A DNA stretch of 64,000 nucleotides from Rhodoferax sp. BLA1 (lineage in GTDB: Bacteria; Pseudomonadota; Gammaproteobacteria; Burkholderiales; Burkholderiaceae_C): contig NZ_SZVI01000013.1 of NCBI RefSeq assembly GCF_013416775.1, positions 372,001 through 436,000 on the forward strand, read 5' to 3'. The notes under the pieces were generated by a model. That model made no database searches. It had not been told where the DNA came from and saw only the letters and a program-made list of their open reading frames with translations. Below, piece after piece: positions 10,486 to 19,005 of this stretch. A program made the position numbers and the translations under genes. Position 1 is the first letter of the stretch. Each line of letters begins with the position of its first letter.

Positions 10486-11115
10486 TTAAGCGACCTGACC
10501 CGGACTCAGACGTTGTTTGGTGATGGCCGTGGCAATGGCCAACAGCCGATCAAACGGGACCGGCTTGGGCAACACCTCGACCCCTTGCGGCACACCACCC
10601 CGGCGCTCTACCTCGGCCGAGTCCAGGCCGGTGACCACCACAATGGTGGCATGGCGCATCTCAGGAGTCTGGTGCAAGACACGCAGCATGTTGAAACCAT
10701 CCAGACCCGGCATGTCCAGATCGGTGATCAACAAATCCGGGTTGCTGCGCCCCATCATCAACAAACCCGTCACCCCGTTGTCCGCCAGACTGACCACGGG
10801 TTTGATCGGCCACAACGCCAATCGCGCCTTGTACAAACGCAGCAGCGCATCGTCATCTTCGACCACCAGCACATTGAGCGGGCGAGTGCTCACCACCGGC
10901 GCCAGCTCGACGCTGGTCGGGGGCGACACATCCACACCTTTGTGCAACAGGCCGTCAATCGACTCGCGCAGCACCCGGCGATGCCCCCCCGAGGTTTTCC
11001 AGGCCTGCAACAGGCCACTTTCCACCCACAGCTGCACCGTGCCGACCGACACGCCGAGCAAAACCGCTGCCTCGCGGGTTGTGCAAAACGACTTTTTGAC
11101 TGTGCCCTCTGTCAT
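10486..11115 (-). CDS. Response regulator with N-terminal MerR/excisionase-type HTH and C-terminal REC
   Basis: This 209-residue protein has an N-terminal helix-turn-helix (TTREAAVLLGVSVGTVQLWV, then ESGLLQAWKTSGGHRRVL) of the excisionase/MerR type, a linker, and a C-terminal receiver domain (LNVLVVEDDDALL, phospho-Asp in LLITDLDMPGLDGFNML, Lys in VLPKPVPFDRL). DNA binding before the receiver is the reverse of the common OmpR or NarL order. It heads the cluster with the lone receiver and the kinase, so it is the likely transcriptional output. The start at 11115 (MTEGTVKKSF) is chosen over 11142. The upstream region is AT-rich (ATAATATCATATTTTTATATATTA) and probably holds the promoter. Confidence 0.88.
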   Translation of the reverse strand: MTEGTVKKSFCTTREAAVLLGVSVGTVQLWVESGLLQAWKTSGGHRRVLRESIDGLLHKGVDVSPPTSVELAPVVSTRPLNVLVVEDDDALLRLYKARLALWPIKPVVSLADNGVTGLLMMGRSNPDLLITDLDMPGLDGFNMLRVLHQTPEMRHATIVVVTGLDSAEVERRGGVPQGVEVLPKPVPFDRLLAIATAITKQRLSPGQVA

Positions 11116-11293
11116 GCTGATTCCTGTTGAAATTATTGTCAAATAATATCATATTTTTATATATTACGTTAGATGACAATTGCAAAATCAACATTTTTCA
11201 ACCACTCAGCCGTGGATGCCAGAGAACAGGCCAAGCAGCCATCCCTTGTTGATCTGCCTCACAAGTCACACTCCTCAACTTAGAAAAAATCAA

Positions 11294-11341
11294 CTTGTAT
11301 AGCAAGAGGCCCTTACTGCATAAGGGATAAGAGGCCATTTG
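11294..11341 (+). repeat. Hairpin repeat copy 3, intergenic
   Basis: TAGCAAGAG is followed by a GCCCTTA/TAAGGG stem with a 5-base loop and the tail AGAGGCCATTT. It lies between the peptide ABC operon end and the HTH-REC gene start, in a 252-bp gap that is otherwise AT-rich promoter sequence. Confidence 0.8.
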
Positions 11342-11367
11342 ATGCAAAAAACACGGCACCAACGGTC

Positions 11368-12180
11368 TCAGCCTCCAGCGCTGCGCCTGAAACCACCCGA
11401 GGCCAGCATCAGGTTTTGGGTGTACGGGTCTTTGACACGGTGCGCTGCCAAGTCGGCTGAGCTGAGCAGCTCCACCGTCTGGCCGCGCTGCATCACCATC
11501 AGGCGGTCACACAAATGGGTCACCACCGCCAGGTCGTGACTGACCATGATGAAGCTCAGCCCCCTCTGGCGGCGCAGGTCTTCGAGCAGGTTCAGCACCT
11601 CGGCCTGCACCGAGGCGTCGAGCGCCGACGTCGGTTCGTCGAGCAGCAGGATCTGCGGCTCCAGAATCAGCGCACGTGCCACCGCAATACGCTGGCGCTG
11701 CCCGCCAGAGAGCTGGTGCGGGTAACGAAAGCGAAAACCGCGGCCCAGACCCACCTCGTCCAAGGCCCGCTCGATCCGGGCTTGTTCATCATCGAGCCCG
11801 TGGATCGCCAGCGGCTCGGCCAGAATCCGGTCCACCGTGTGGCGCGGGTGCAAGGAACCATAGGGGTCCTGAAACACCATCTGCACCAGTCGCCTAAAAG
11901 GTTTGCTGCCCGGTGCGGGTAGGGTTTGCCCGGCCTGGCCCAGCAGTTGTACCGTGCCGGTTTTGGGCGCCAGGCCACAGATCGCGCGCAGCACTGTGGA
12001 CTTGCCCGAGCCGGATTCGCCCACAATGCCAAAACTCTCACCCGGCAAGACCTGGAAGCTGGTGTCAGCCACCGCCACAAAGTCGCCGTACTGGACGTGC
12101 AAATGCTGCACTTCCAGACCCACCGACTGGGTTGGGCTCTTCAAAGCGGGCACTGCTTGTGCCGTGTGAATCCCACTCAT
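11368..12180 (-). CDS. Peptide ABC transporter ATP-binding protein (DppF type)
   Basis: This is a 270-residue ATPase of the oligopeptide/dipeptide family with Walker A GESGSGKST, Q-loop, signature LSGGQRQRIAVARAL, Walker B LLLDEPTSALD and H-loop MVSHDLAVV. The start ATG at 12180 overlaps the TGA of the preceding ATPase gene. It is the last gene of the seven-gene operon and pairs with the other ATPase under the two permeases. It lacks the Cys-rich C-terminal extension seen in some DppF proteins; the end is short (ASGGFRRSAGG). Confidence 0.93.
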   Translation of the reverse strand: MSGIHTAQAVPALKSPTQSVGLEVQHLHVQYGDFVAVADTSFQVLPGESFGIVGESGSGKSTVLRAICGLAPKTGTVQLLGQAGQTLPAPGSKPFRRLVQMVFQDPYGSLHPRHTVDRILAEPLAIHGLDDEQARIERALDEVGLGRGFRFRYPHQLSGGQRQRIAVARALILEPQILLLDEPTSALDASVQAEVLNLLEDLRRQRGLSFIMVSHDLAVVTHLCDRLMVMQRGQTVELLSSADLAAHRVKDPYTQNLMLASGGFRRSAGG

Positions 12181-13016
12181 AAAGCCCACTCCGGCTGGCG
12201 ATCCAGCGTTGGCAAGGGGTGACGGTCATCACCGAGCTTGGGCAGGCAATTGAGCAGGCCTTGGGTGTACGGATGTTGTGCCTTGGCTAGGCCACCAGCC
12301 TGCAACTCCTCCACCACCTTGCCCGCGTACATCACCAGGATACGGTCACAAAAGCTGGAGACCAAGCGCAGGTCGTGTGACACAAACACCAGCCCCATGC
12401 CACGCTCCACCACCAGCTTGTCCAGAATCGACAACACCTGCAGCTGCACCGTCACATCCAGCGCAGAGGTGGGCTCATCCGCGATCAGCAGATCAGGCTT
12501 GGCAATCAACATCATCGCAATCATGGCGCGCTGGCCCATACCACCGGAGACCTCGTGCGGGTAGAGCTTGAAGACGCGTTCAGGATCGTCGATCTGCACC
12601 GACTGCAGCGCCGCCAGCGCCTGCACCCGTGCCTCGACCGCCGACACACGGGTGTGCGCGAGCAAGGTCTCCATGATCTGTTTGCCAATCGTCATCACCG
12701 GGTTGAGTGAAAACTTGGGGTCCTGCAGCACCATGGCAATGCGGCCGCCACGCAGTTCACGCCGCTGTTTGGGCGAGCAGTTCAGCAGATCAACCCCGTT
12801 AAAAGCCAGGCGCTTGGCGCTGACCCGCCCCTCGGGTGCGGTCAGCCCCAGAATGGCGCGCCCGGTCTGTGACTTGCCCGAGCCGGACTCACCCACAATG
12901 CCCAGACGCTCGCGCCCGAGTGTGAACGACACACCCCGCACCGCTTCGACCCAGCCGCCGTCGCGGTTCGGAAACGACACGCGCAGGTCGTCCACCTCAA
13001 GCAAGGCATCACTCAC
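12177..13016 (-). CDS. Peptide ABC transporter ATP-binding protein (DppD type)
   Basis: This 279-residue ATPase has Walker A GESGSGKSQTG (note Q in place of the usual T/S), signature VSGGMGQRAMIAMML and Walker B LLIADEPTSALD. I chose the GTG at 13016 because AAGGGGG sits 5-8 bases upstream; a GTG at 13037 is in frame but has no such site. It energises dipeptide import together with the downstream ATPase. The gap to the upstream permease holds a G/C hairpin (13071-13085). Confidence 0.93.
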   Translation of the reverse strand: MSDALLEVDDLRVSFPNRDGGWVEAVRGVSFTLGRERLGIVGESGSGKSQTGRAILGLTAPEGRVSAKRLAFNGVDLLNCSPKQRRELRGGRIAMVLQDPKFSLNPVMTIGKQIMETLLAHTRVSAVEARVQALAALQSVQIDDPERVFKLYPHEVSGGMGQRAMIAMMLIAKPDLLIADEPTSALDVTVQLQVLSILDKLVVERGMGLVFVSHDLRLVSSFCDRILVMYAGKVVEELQAGGLAKAQHPYTQGLLNCLPKLGDDRHPLPTLDRQPEWAL

Positions 13017-13070
13017 GTTGCCCCCTTTCAGGGACACCGTGGAACCGGCTTTGCCGGGCCACTGGTGTCG

Positions 13071-13085
13071 CCCCCTGCAAGGGGG
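13071..13085. repeat. CCCCCT/AGGGGG hairpin between permease and ATPase genes
   Basis: A perfect 6-bp stem (13071-13076 with 13080-13085) with a 3-base loop, followed by CGCTACACGAAGTGAGC. It lies inside the peptide transport operon. It may be an RNA-processing or attenuation element or a member of another interspersed repeat; I see no U-tract. Confidence 0.55.
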
Positions 13086-13121
13086 TAGGCGCTACACGAA
13101 GTGAGCAACATGGGGGTGAGT

Positions 13122-14057
13122 TCATTTACCGCCTTTCGGGTCCAGCGCATCACGCAGGCCATCACCCAGCAGGTTAAACGCCAGGCTGATCAGGAAGATC
13201 GCCGCACCGGGGGCCGCAGCCACCCACCATTGGTCCAGCACATACTGGCGACCATTGGCAATCATGGCGCCCCACTCCGGGCTGGGCGGCTGCGCCCCCA
13301 GGCCCAGAAAACCCAGACCCGCTGCGGTCAGGATGATGCCCGCCATGTCCAGCGTCACCCGCACAATCACCGAGGACACACACAGCGGCATGATGTGCCG
13401 AAACACAATGCGCCAGGGTGAGGCGCCAATCAGTTGTACCGCAGCGATGTAATCGGTCTGGCGGATGGTCAGGGTCTCGGCCCGCGCCAGGCGCGCGTAG
13501 GCGGGCCAGGAGGTGATGGCAATGGCAATCACCGCGTTCTCGATCCCCGGCCCGAGGGCCGCCACAAACGCCAGCGCCAGGATCAGCCGCGGAAACGCCA
13601 GAAAAATGTCGGTGATGCGCATCAGCGTCGCATCCACCCAGCCGCCCGCGTAACCGGCTACAGTGCCCACCAGCAGGCCAATCGGCGCGGCCAGCACCGC
13701 CACCAGAAACACCACAAACAGCGTGATGCGCGAGCCAAAAATCAGTCGTGAGAGGATGTCGCGCCCCTGGTCATCGGTACCGAGCCAGTTCGTCAAAGAG
13801 GGTGGCAGCAGCCGCGTGCTGCGCAAGTCACCCTCAAACGGGGAAAACGGTGCCAGCTGGTTGGCAAAAATCGCCACACCCACCAGCGCCAGCACAATCA
13901 GCAGCCCCAGCAAAGCCAGCCGGTTGCGTGCAAAGCTGCGCCAGCCACCGTAGGCCCGGCCCAGCGCCGCCTGACGGCGCGAGCTTGGGTGTTCCGACAT
14001 CAGCCAGGCATGCAAGCCACCGGCTTGCGCAATAGTCATCTCGGTTGGGCGGCTCAT
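13122..14057 (-). CDS. Peptide ABC transporter permease (DppC type)
   Basis: This 311-residue inner-membrane permease has an N-terminal cytoplasmic arm, an OppC_N-like first helix (RNRLALLGLLIVLALVGVAI) and about six helices. It carries the EAA-like loop RAETLTIRQTDYIAAVQLIGASPWRI, then FRHIMPLCVSSV. Its start overlaps the stop of the upstream permease by 4 bases. It forms the translocation pore with that permease. Confidence 0.94.
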   Translation of the reverse strand: MSRPTEMTIAQAGGLHAWLMSEHPSSRRQAALGRAYGGWRSFARNRLALLGLLIVLALVGVAIFANQLAPFSPFEGDLRSTRLLPPSLTNWLGTDDQGRDILSRLIFGSRITLFVVFLVAVLAAPIGLLVGTVAGYAGGWVDATLMRITDIFLAFPRLILALAFVAALGPGIENAVIAIAITSWPAYARLARAETLTIRQTDYIAAVQLIGASPWRIVFRHIMPLCVSSVIVRVTLDMAGIILTAAGLGFLGLGAQPPSPEWGAMIANGRQYVLDQWWVAAAPGAAIFLISLAFNLLGDGLRDALDPKGGK

Positions 14058-15070
14058 CTTTGACGGGTCCTCGGGTCCAACGTGCGGTACAACAGGTCGG
14101 ACAGCAAATTCAAGCCAATGAACACCGAGCCCACCACCAGGGTGCCACCCAGCACCGCGTTCATGTCGGCGTTTTGTAAGGAGTTGGTGATGTACAGGCC
14201 CAGGCCCGGCCAGGCAAACACCGTCTCGGTCAAAACAGAGCCCTCCAGCAGCCCGGCATACGACAGGGTGATCACGGTGACCAGCGGCACCATCGCGTTG
14301 CGCAGCGCATGGCGCCAGATGATGCGGGCCTCGGACAGGCCCTTGGCGCGTGCTGCCACCACATACTCCTGGCTGAGTTCATTGAGCATGAAGGAGCGTG
14401 TCATACGGCTGATGTAGGCCAGCGAAAAATAACCCAACAAGCTGGCCGGCAAGATCAGGTGTGAGAACACATTGCGAAACGCCTCCCACTGGCCCTGCAT
14501 CGCGGTGTCGAGCAGCAAGATGCCGGTGCTGGGGGTGAACATGTACTCATAGGTCACATCAATGCGCCCCGGCCCGGCCACCCAGTCCAGCTTGGCGTAA
14601 AACAGCACCAGCGCCATCAGACCCAGCCAAAAGATTGGTACCGAATACCCAATCAGGCCCATCACCCGCACCAACTGGTCGGCCAGCCCGCCCCGACGCA
14701 CCGCCGCCCACACCCCCAACGGCACCCCAAAACCGGCGCCGATCAGGATGCCCAGCGTGGCCAGCTCAAAGGTGGCGGGAAAGGTGCGTTTAATGTCGTC
14801 GAGCACCGGATTCGAGGTCAGCACCGAGGTGCCGAAGTCACCGCGCAGCACTTTGGACACATAGATGCCAAACTGCTCGAGCACCGGCTTGTTCAGGCCC
14901 ATCTCCTCACGCACCCGCGCCATCACAGCCTCGGGTGCGTGGTCACCCACCACCGCCAGCACCGGGTCCACCGGAATCACACGGCCAATAAAAAAAGTCA
15001 CCGCCAGCAGACCCAGGTAGGTCAGCACGATGGCCAGGGCAAACCGCCCCAGGGCTCGAGAAAATTTCAT
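14054..15070 (-). CDS. Peptide ABC transporter permease (DppB type)
   Basis: This 338-residue permease has an N-terminal helix (LAIVLTYLGLLAVTFFIGRVIP), the family motif GLNKPVLEQFGIYVSKVLRGDFG, and an EAA loop (ARAKGLSEARIIWRHALRNAMVPL). The ATG at 15070 (MKFSRALGRF) is preferred over one 18 bases upstream. It lies 46 bp after the binding-protein gene in the same operon. Confidence 0.94.
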   Translation of the reverse strand: MKFSRALGRFALAIVLTYLGLLAVTFFIGRVIPVDPVLAVVGDHAPEAVMARVREEMGLNKPVLEQFGIYVSKVLRGDFGTSVLTSNPVLDDIKRTFPATFELATLGILIGAGFGVPLGVWAAVRRGGLADQLVRVMGLIGYSVPIFWLGLMALVLFYAKLDWVAGPGRIDVTYEYMFTPSTGILLLDTAMQGQWEAFRNVFSHLILPASLLGYFSLAYISRMTRSFMLNELSQEYVVAARAKGLSEARIIWRHALRNAMVPLVTVITLSYAGLLEGSVLTETVFAWPGLGLYITNSLQNADMNAVLGGTLVVGSVFIGLNLLSDLLYRTLDPRTRQR

Positions 15071-15116
15071 GGCATCAAGTGGCGCCACCGCAAGGTGACG
15101 CCAGTCAGGTCAGACA

Positions 15117-16733
15117 TCAGCGCTTGGCGGCGCGGTAGACGTAGTTGGTGTCCGACGTGGGTCCGACGCGAAAGCCTGTCACGTTGACCCGGTACGCCGC
15201 TACTTCGGTCTGCTGATAGATCATGATGAAGGGGCTGGTGGCACGGAACTCGGCCTGCATTTTTTCGTAAATGGCCTTGCGTTTCGCCGGGTCACGCTCC
15301 AACACTGCAGCATCAGCCTGCATGGACAGGGCCGGTGCGTCCCAGGCATTGCGCCAAGCCAGGGGCTTGACCTTGGCGGTGTCCGAGTTATCAGGGTTGC
15401 GCACAAAATCGGTATTGGTGTTGGCATCCCAGTAATCCATACCCCACTGGCCGATGTACATGTCGTGGGTGCGGGCACGGTACTTGGTCAACACCTGTTT
15501 GCCGTCGCCCGGGATGATTTCGATGTCGACACCAGCCTGCTTGGCGGTCTGCTGGAAGGCTTCGGTGATGCCCTGCACGGGTTGCACCGTGCGCATGTCA
15601 ATGGTGACCTTGAAACCATTCGGATAACCGGCCTTGGCCAGCAAGGCCTTGGCCTTTTTGACATCGAGCTTGTACGGGTTGAGCTTGCTGGCACCCAGCA
15701 CGCCCAGCGGCAAGAAGTTCTGGTGGATCACCCCAATGTCCTTGAGGATGGTGTCACCAATGGCCGAATAGTCCATCAGCCACTTGAGCGCCTCGCGCAC
15801 CTCGGGCTTGGCCAGAATCGGGTTTTTCTGGTTCAGACTGATGTAGTACAGCGTGCCTTTGGGGCTGGCGCTGGTCTTGATGTCTTTGTTGGCCGTCACC
15901 GCAGCCAGATCCTGTGGCGTGAGGTTGCGGGCAATGTCCACGTCACCTTTTTCGAGCATCAGGCGCTGGGTGGCGGACTCCTTGATGTGGCGGTAGATCA
16001 CACGCGCCGGTTTGGCTTTGTCGGCGTAGTAGAAGTCATTGCGCTCCAGCACCAGCACCTCGTTGGGGCGCCATTCACGCACCTTCATCGGGCCTGAACC
16101 TGCGTAATTGGTCTTCATCCAGGCAGCCCCCAGGTCACCATTCACTTCCTTGGACAAGACCAGTTTTTTGTCGAGCACCGAGCCCACGGTAGCGGTCAGG
16201 CAATTGAGCACAAAGGTCGGCGCGTAGGCCTTGTCAGTCTCGATGGTCAGGCTCAAGGGGCCAGCCTGTTTGATCTTGTCCTTGACGTTGTCCTTGGTGA
16301 AACCAAATTGCCCCAGGATAAAAGCCGGGCCTTTGTCCATGATCACCGCGCGCTGCAAGGACCACACCACGTCTTCGGCACTCAGCGGGTTGCCCGAGGC
16401 AAACTTGAGGCCGGGTTTGAGCTCAAAACTGTAGGTCTTGCCATCGTCTGACACCTTCCAGCTCTTGGCCAGATCACCGTACAGCTTGGACGGATCAGCC
16501 ACCTCATAACGCACCAGCTGGCTGTAGGTGTTGCCAATCATCTCGGAGGTGGACAACTCAAAGGTTTCACCGGGGTCCAGAGTGATCATGTCGTCAAAAG
16601 CAAACGCCACCACCAGGGTGTCGACCGGCGTGGCGGCCAGTGCAGAGACCGACCCCAGGCTCAAGGCCAGTGCCGAAGCACCAGCCACCGAGCCAAGCTG
16701 CCGACGGGTCAGGACAGGAAAAGAACTGTTCAT
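15117..16733 (-). CDS. Periplasmic peptide-binding protein (SBP family 5)
   Basis: This 538-residue exported protein binds the peptide ligand for the ABC system. The N-terminus (LTRRQLGSVAGASALALSLG, then SALAATPVDT) has twin arginines before the hydrophobic stretch, so Tat export is possible, with cleavage after ALA. Family 5 features include DLAKSWKVSDDGKTYSFELK, AEDVVWSLQR and SPFIMIYQQTEVAAYR. It is encoded between the M14-type hydrolase and the permeases. Context (dipeptide epimerase) suggests that the ligand is a muropeptide-derived or other dipeptide; this is inference. Confidence 0.93.
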   Translation of the reverse strand: MNSSFPVLTRRQLGSVAGASALALSLGSVSALAATPVDTLVVAFAFDDMITLDPGETFELSTSEMIGNTYSQLVRYEVADPSKLYGDLAKSWKVSDDGKTYSFELKPGLKFASGNPLSAEDVVWSLQRAVIMDKGPAFILGQFGFTKDNVKDKIKQAGPLSLTIETDKAYAPTFVLNCLTATVGSVLDKKLVLSKEVNGDLGAAWMKTNYAGSGPMKVREWRPNEVLVLERNDFYYADKAKPARVIYRHIKESATQRLMLEKGDVDIARNLTPQDLAAVTANKDIKTSASPKGTLYYISLNQKNPILAKPEVREALKWLMDYSAIGDTILKDIGVIHQNFLPLGVLGASKLNPYKLDVKKAKALLAKAGYPNGFKVTIDMRTVQPVQGITEAFQQTAKQAGVDIEIIPGDGKQVLTKYRARTHDMYIGQWGMDYWDANTNTDFVRNPDNSDTAKVKPLAWRNAWDAPALSMQADAAVLERDPAKRKAIYEKMQAEFRATSPFIMIYQQTEVAAYRVNVTGFRVGPTSDTNYVYRAAKR

Positions 16734-16807
16734 GGATCAGACTTTCAAGTTAAAGGTGGACAAATCAAGCAACAAACGGACCAACAAACACGCTAGCAGA
16801 CACAGGC

Positions 16808-17818
16808 TCAGACCGCAGCCAGGTCACGCACACTGGCTTGTGCCAGGTAAAACCACTCGTTGCCAGGGGTGGCTTTGGCATTGGGAAACACGATGTAGCC
16901 GTCGGTGGCAGCCAGCACCGGTGTGCCATCGTGGCGGGTCGCGACCAGATCGCCAGCTCGCAACGGATCAAAGCTGGACCAGGCGCGCACAAAGCTGTCG
17001 TCCACGTGAAAGCGGTCCACCACCTGGTTCAGGCGCAAAAACTCCAGGTTTTGGCAGGGAGGTGGTGGTGTTTCGTCCACCAGCCCCAGATGCGCCAGCG
17101 TGTTGCGGATGGCCCGGTAAGCCACAGCGGGTGCGGCCGGGTCGTCGTGCTGACCACATTCGAGGGTGATCGCGTAACCCCCCTGACTGCGCATGTATTC
17201 AGTGGTGCCAACACCGTAACTCGGGTCGGTACTGAGCAACCCGGCCCGGTCCTGCACCGGGGTGCGCGCCAGGCGCTGCTGCACACCCACCGCGTAGGTC
17301 GACAACCAACCCTCCACCACCCGATTGACACCCAGGCGCATCGCCAGCGCCTGCTCCTGAGCAGCGTGGGCAAATGGCTCCAGATCACCGCTGTTGTCTT
17401 GCGGTCCGAGCATCGCAAAAGCTTGTGACGGCGCCTGGAAAGAGTGCAAATCCAATAACACCTCATGCCCGGCCAGCAAGGGGCAGAGCACATTGGCTAT
17501 TCCGTCCTCGTAGTCTTGCGGGCTGCGGATGGGGCGCAGGTTGCGGTTCAGGTTGCGGTCGCCATTGCGCTGCACCTTTTGGTACGCCAGCGGATTCGTG
17601 ACCGGCACAAAAGTGACTGAGCCACGGGCCAGCTGCAGGGCACCACTGTCAAATTCAGCCACGACACGCTCGATACCGCGGCTGCCGGCCACCTCGTTGC
17701 CGTGCACCGCGCCCAACACAATCAATCGTGGGCCGGGCGCCAGTGCGGCGAATTGGTGGATGCGCAACTGGCTGGTGGGATACACCTGCGCAGCAGGCTG
17801 TTTCAGAGAATCAGACAT
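16808..17818 (-). CDS. Succinylglutamate desuccinylase/aspartoacylase-type zinc hydrolase (M14 fold)
   Basis: This 336-residue protein has the AstE/ASPA zinc site: GAVHGNEVAG (His and Glu ligands), LDLHSF (third ligand), substrate residues GDRNLNRNLRP, and the catalytic Glu in ITLECGQHDDP. Members hydrolyse N-acyl amino acids or act as carboxypeptidases. In this operon, beside a dipeptide epimerase and peptide transporter, a role in trimming imported peptides is likely but unproven. The ATG at 17818 lies inside the end of the epimerase gene, so translation is coupled. Confidence 0.85.
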   Translation of the reverse strand: MSDSLKQPAAQVYPTSQLRIHQFAALAPGPRLIVLGAVHGNEVAGSRGIERVVAEFDSGALQLARGSVTFVPVTNPLAYQKVQRNGDRNLNRNLRPIRSPQDYEDGIANVLCPLLAGHEVLLDLHSFQAPSQAFAMLGPQDNSGDLEPFAHAAQEQALAMRLGVNRVVEGWLSTYAVGVQQRLARTPVQDRAGLLSTDPSYGVGTTEYMRSQGGYAITLECGQHDDPAAPAVAYRAIRNTLAHLGLVDETPPPPCQNLEFLRLNQVVDRFHVDDSFVRAWSSFDPLRAGDLVATRHDGTPVLAATDGYIVFPNAKATPGNEWFYLAQASVRDLAAV

Positions 17819-18917
17819 CAAAAACCTTTATGTGTGTCAAACCATGCACCGCCGTGATGCCCAGTCCTGGTGCATCCGGCAAGGTGATCCAGGGGCCGTT
17901 CATGCGCATGCCACCGTCCACCGCGCTGCTGGCACACAGCTGCGGGCCATCCAGGTCGATGTAGGACACCACATCGTCAAACGCCACCGCAAAGTGCGCC
18001 GCCGCAGTGACACTGATGGCGCTCTCCAGCATACAGCCCACCATGCAGGTGCGATGGTGCAGGCGCGCTAGGCTGGCCACCTCGATGGCCTGGCTGATGC
18101 CCCCGGTTTTCATAAGTTTGATGTTGACGATATCGGCACTACCGGTGGCCAGAATGTGCAGCGCATCACGCGTGGAAAACACCGCCTCGTCGGCCAGGAT
18201 CGGGGTCAGGGTGTGGTCAGTCACAAATTTGAGCCCCGCCACATCGTCGGCCTTGACCGGCTGCTCCACCAGCTCCAAAGCCACCCCGGCTTTTTCAATG
18301 GCCTGGATCACCAGCACCGCGTGTTTAGCCGTCCAGCCCTGGTTGGCATCGAGCCGCAGCGCCACATGCGAGCCGACCGCGCGCTCAATCGCCAGCACAC
18401 TGTCCACATCATCCTGCCAGGTGTGGCCACCCACTTTGATCTTGAGGCAGTCAAAACCCTCGGCCACCGCCCGCACCGCGTCCTTGACCATCACATCCAG
18501 GTCGTTGACGCTGATCGTTAGGTCGGTCTTGAGCTGCGGGTCACCACCACCCAGCAACTGGTAGAGCGGCACCCCCAGGGCGCGGGCACGCAGGTCATAC
18601 AAAGCAATTTCGAGCGCGGCCTTGAGGCTGCTGTGGTGGACCACGCTGTGCTGGATCATCAGCAACAAGGCATTGAAGTCCATCAACTTGCGGCCCAGCA
18701 GGCGCGGCGCCAACAGGTCCAGCGCGGCACGCATCGAGCCCAGCAGATCACCGGTGATGACCGCAGTGGCAGGCGCCTCGCCATAACCCACCAGGCCGGT
18801 GTCGGTCTCGATTTTGATCACCAGGTCGTGCACCTCGGTGACACTGCGCACGGCGGTTTTGAACGGAACTTTGAGTGGAACTTTGATCTCACCAACCGTG
18901 ATGCGCTTGATCAACAT
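17811..18917 (-). CDS. Dipeptide epimerase (L-Ala-D/L-Glu epimerase type, enolase superfamily)
   Basis: This 368-residue enolase-superfamily protein has the MLE-type capping domain and barrel residues: the KIKVGG lysine (CLKIKVGG), the metal ligands in LRLDANQGW, ELVEQPV and ILADEAVF, and the second catalytic Lys in IVNIKLMKTGG. The closing motif DLDGPQL is near the C-terminus. This pattern fits epimerisation of murein-derived L-Ala-D-Glu so the dipeptide can be degraded. The ATG at 18917 (MLIKRITVGEIKVPL) is preferred over 18953. It heads the operon. Confidence 0.9.
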   Translation of the reverse strand: MLIKRITVGEIKVPLKVPFKTAVRSVTEVHDLVIKIETDTGLVGYGEAPATAVITGDLLGSMRAALDLLAPRLLGRKLMDFNALLLMIQHSVVHHSSLKAALEIALYDLRARALGVPLYQLLGGGDPQLKTDLTISVNDLDVMVKDAVRAVAEGFDCLKIKVGGHTWQDDVDSVLAIERAVGSHVALRLDANQGWTAKHAVLVIQAIEKAGVALELVEQPVKADDVAGLKFVTDHTLTPILADEAVFSTRDALHILATGSADIVNIKLMKTGGISQAIEVASLARLHHRTCMVGCMLESAISVTAAAHFAVAFDDVVSYIDLDGPQLCASSAVDGGMRMNGPWITLPDAPGLGITAVHGLTHIKVFDV

Positions 18918-19005
18918 GGGCTTTCCTGGGCTGAGCTGTCTTGGACGGGTCAAGTCCTGGGAACAAGACTTGTGTCAGCAAATTGTAGTGAGCCTGTCAC
19001 AAGCT

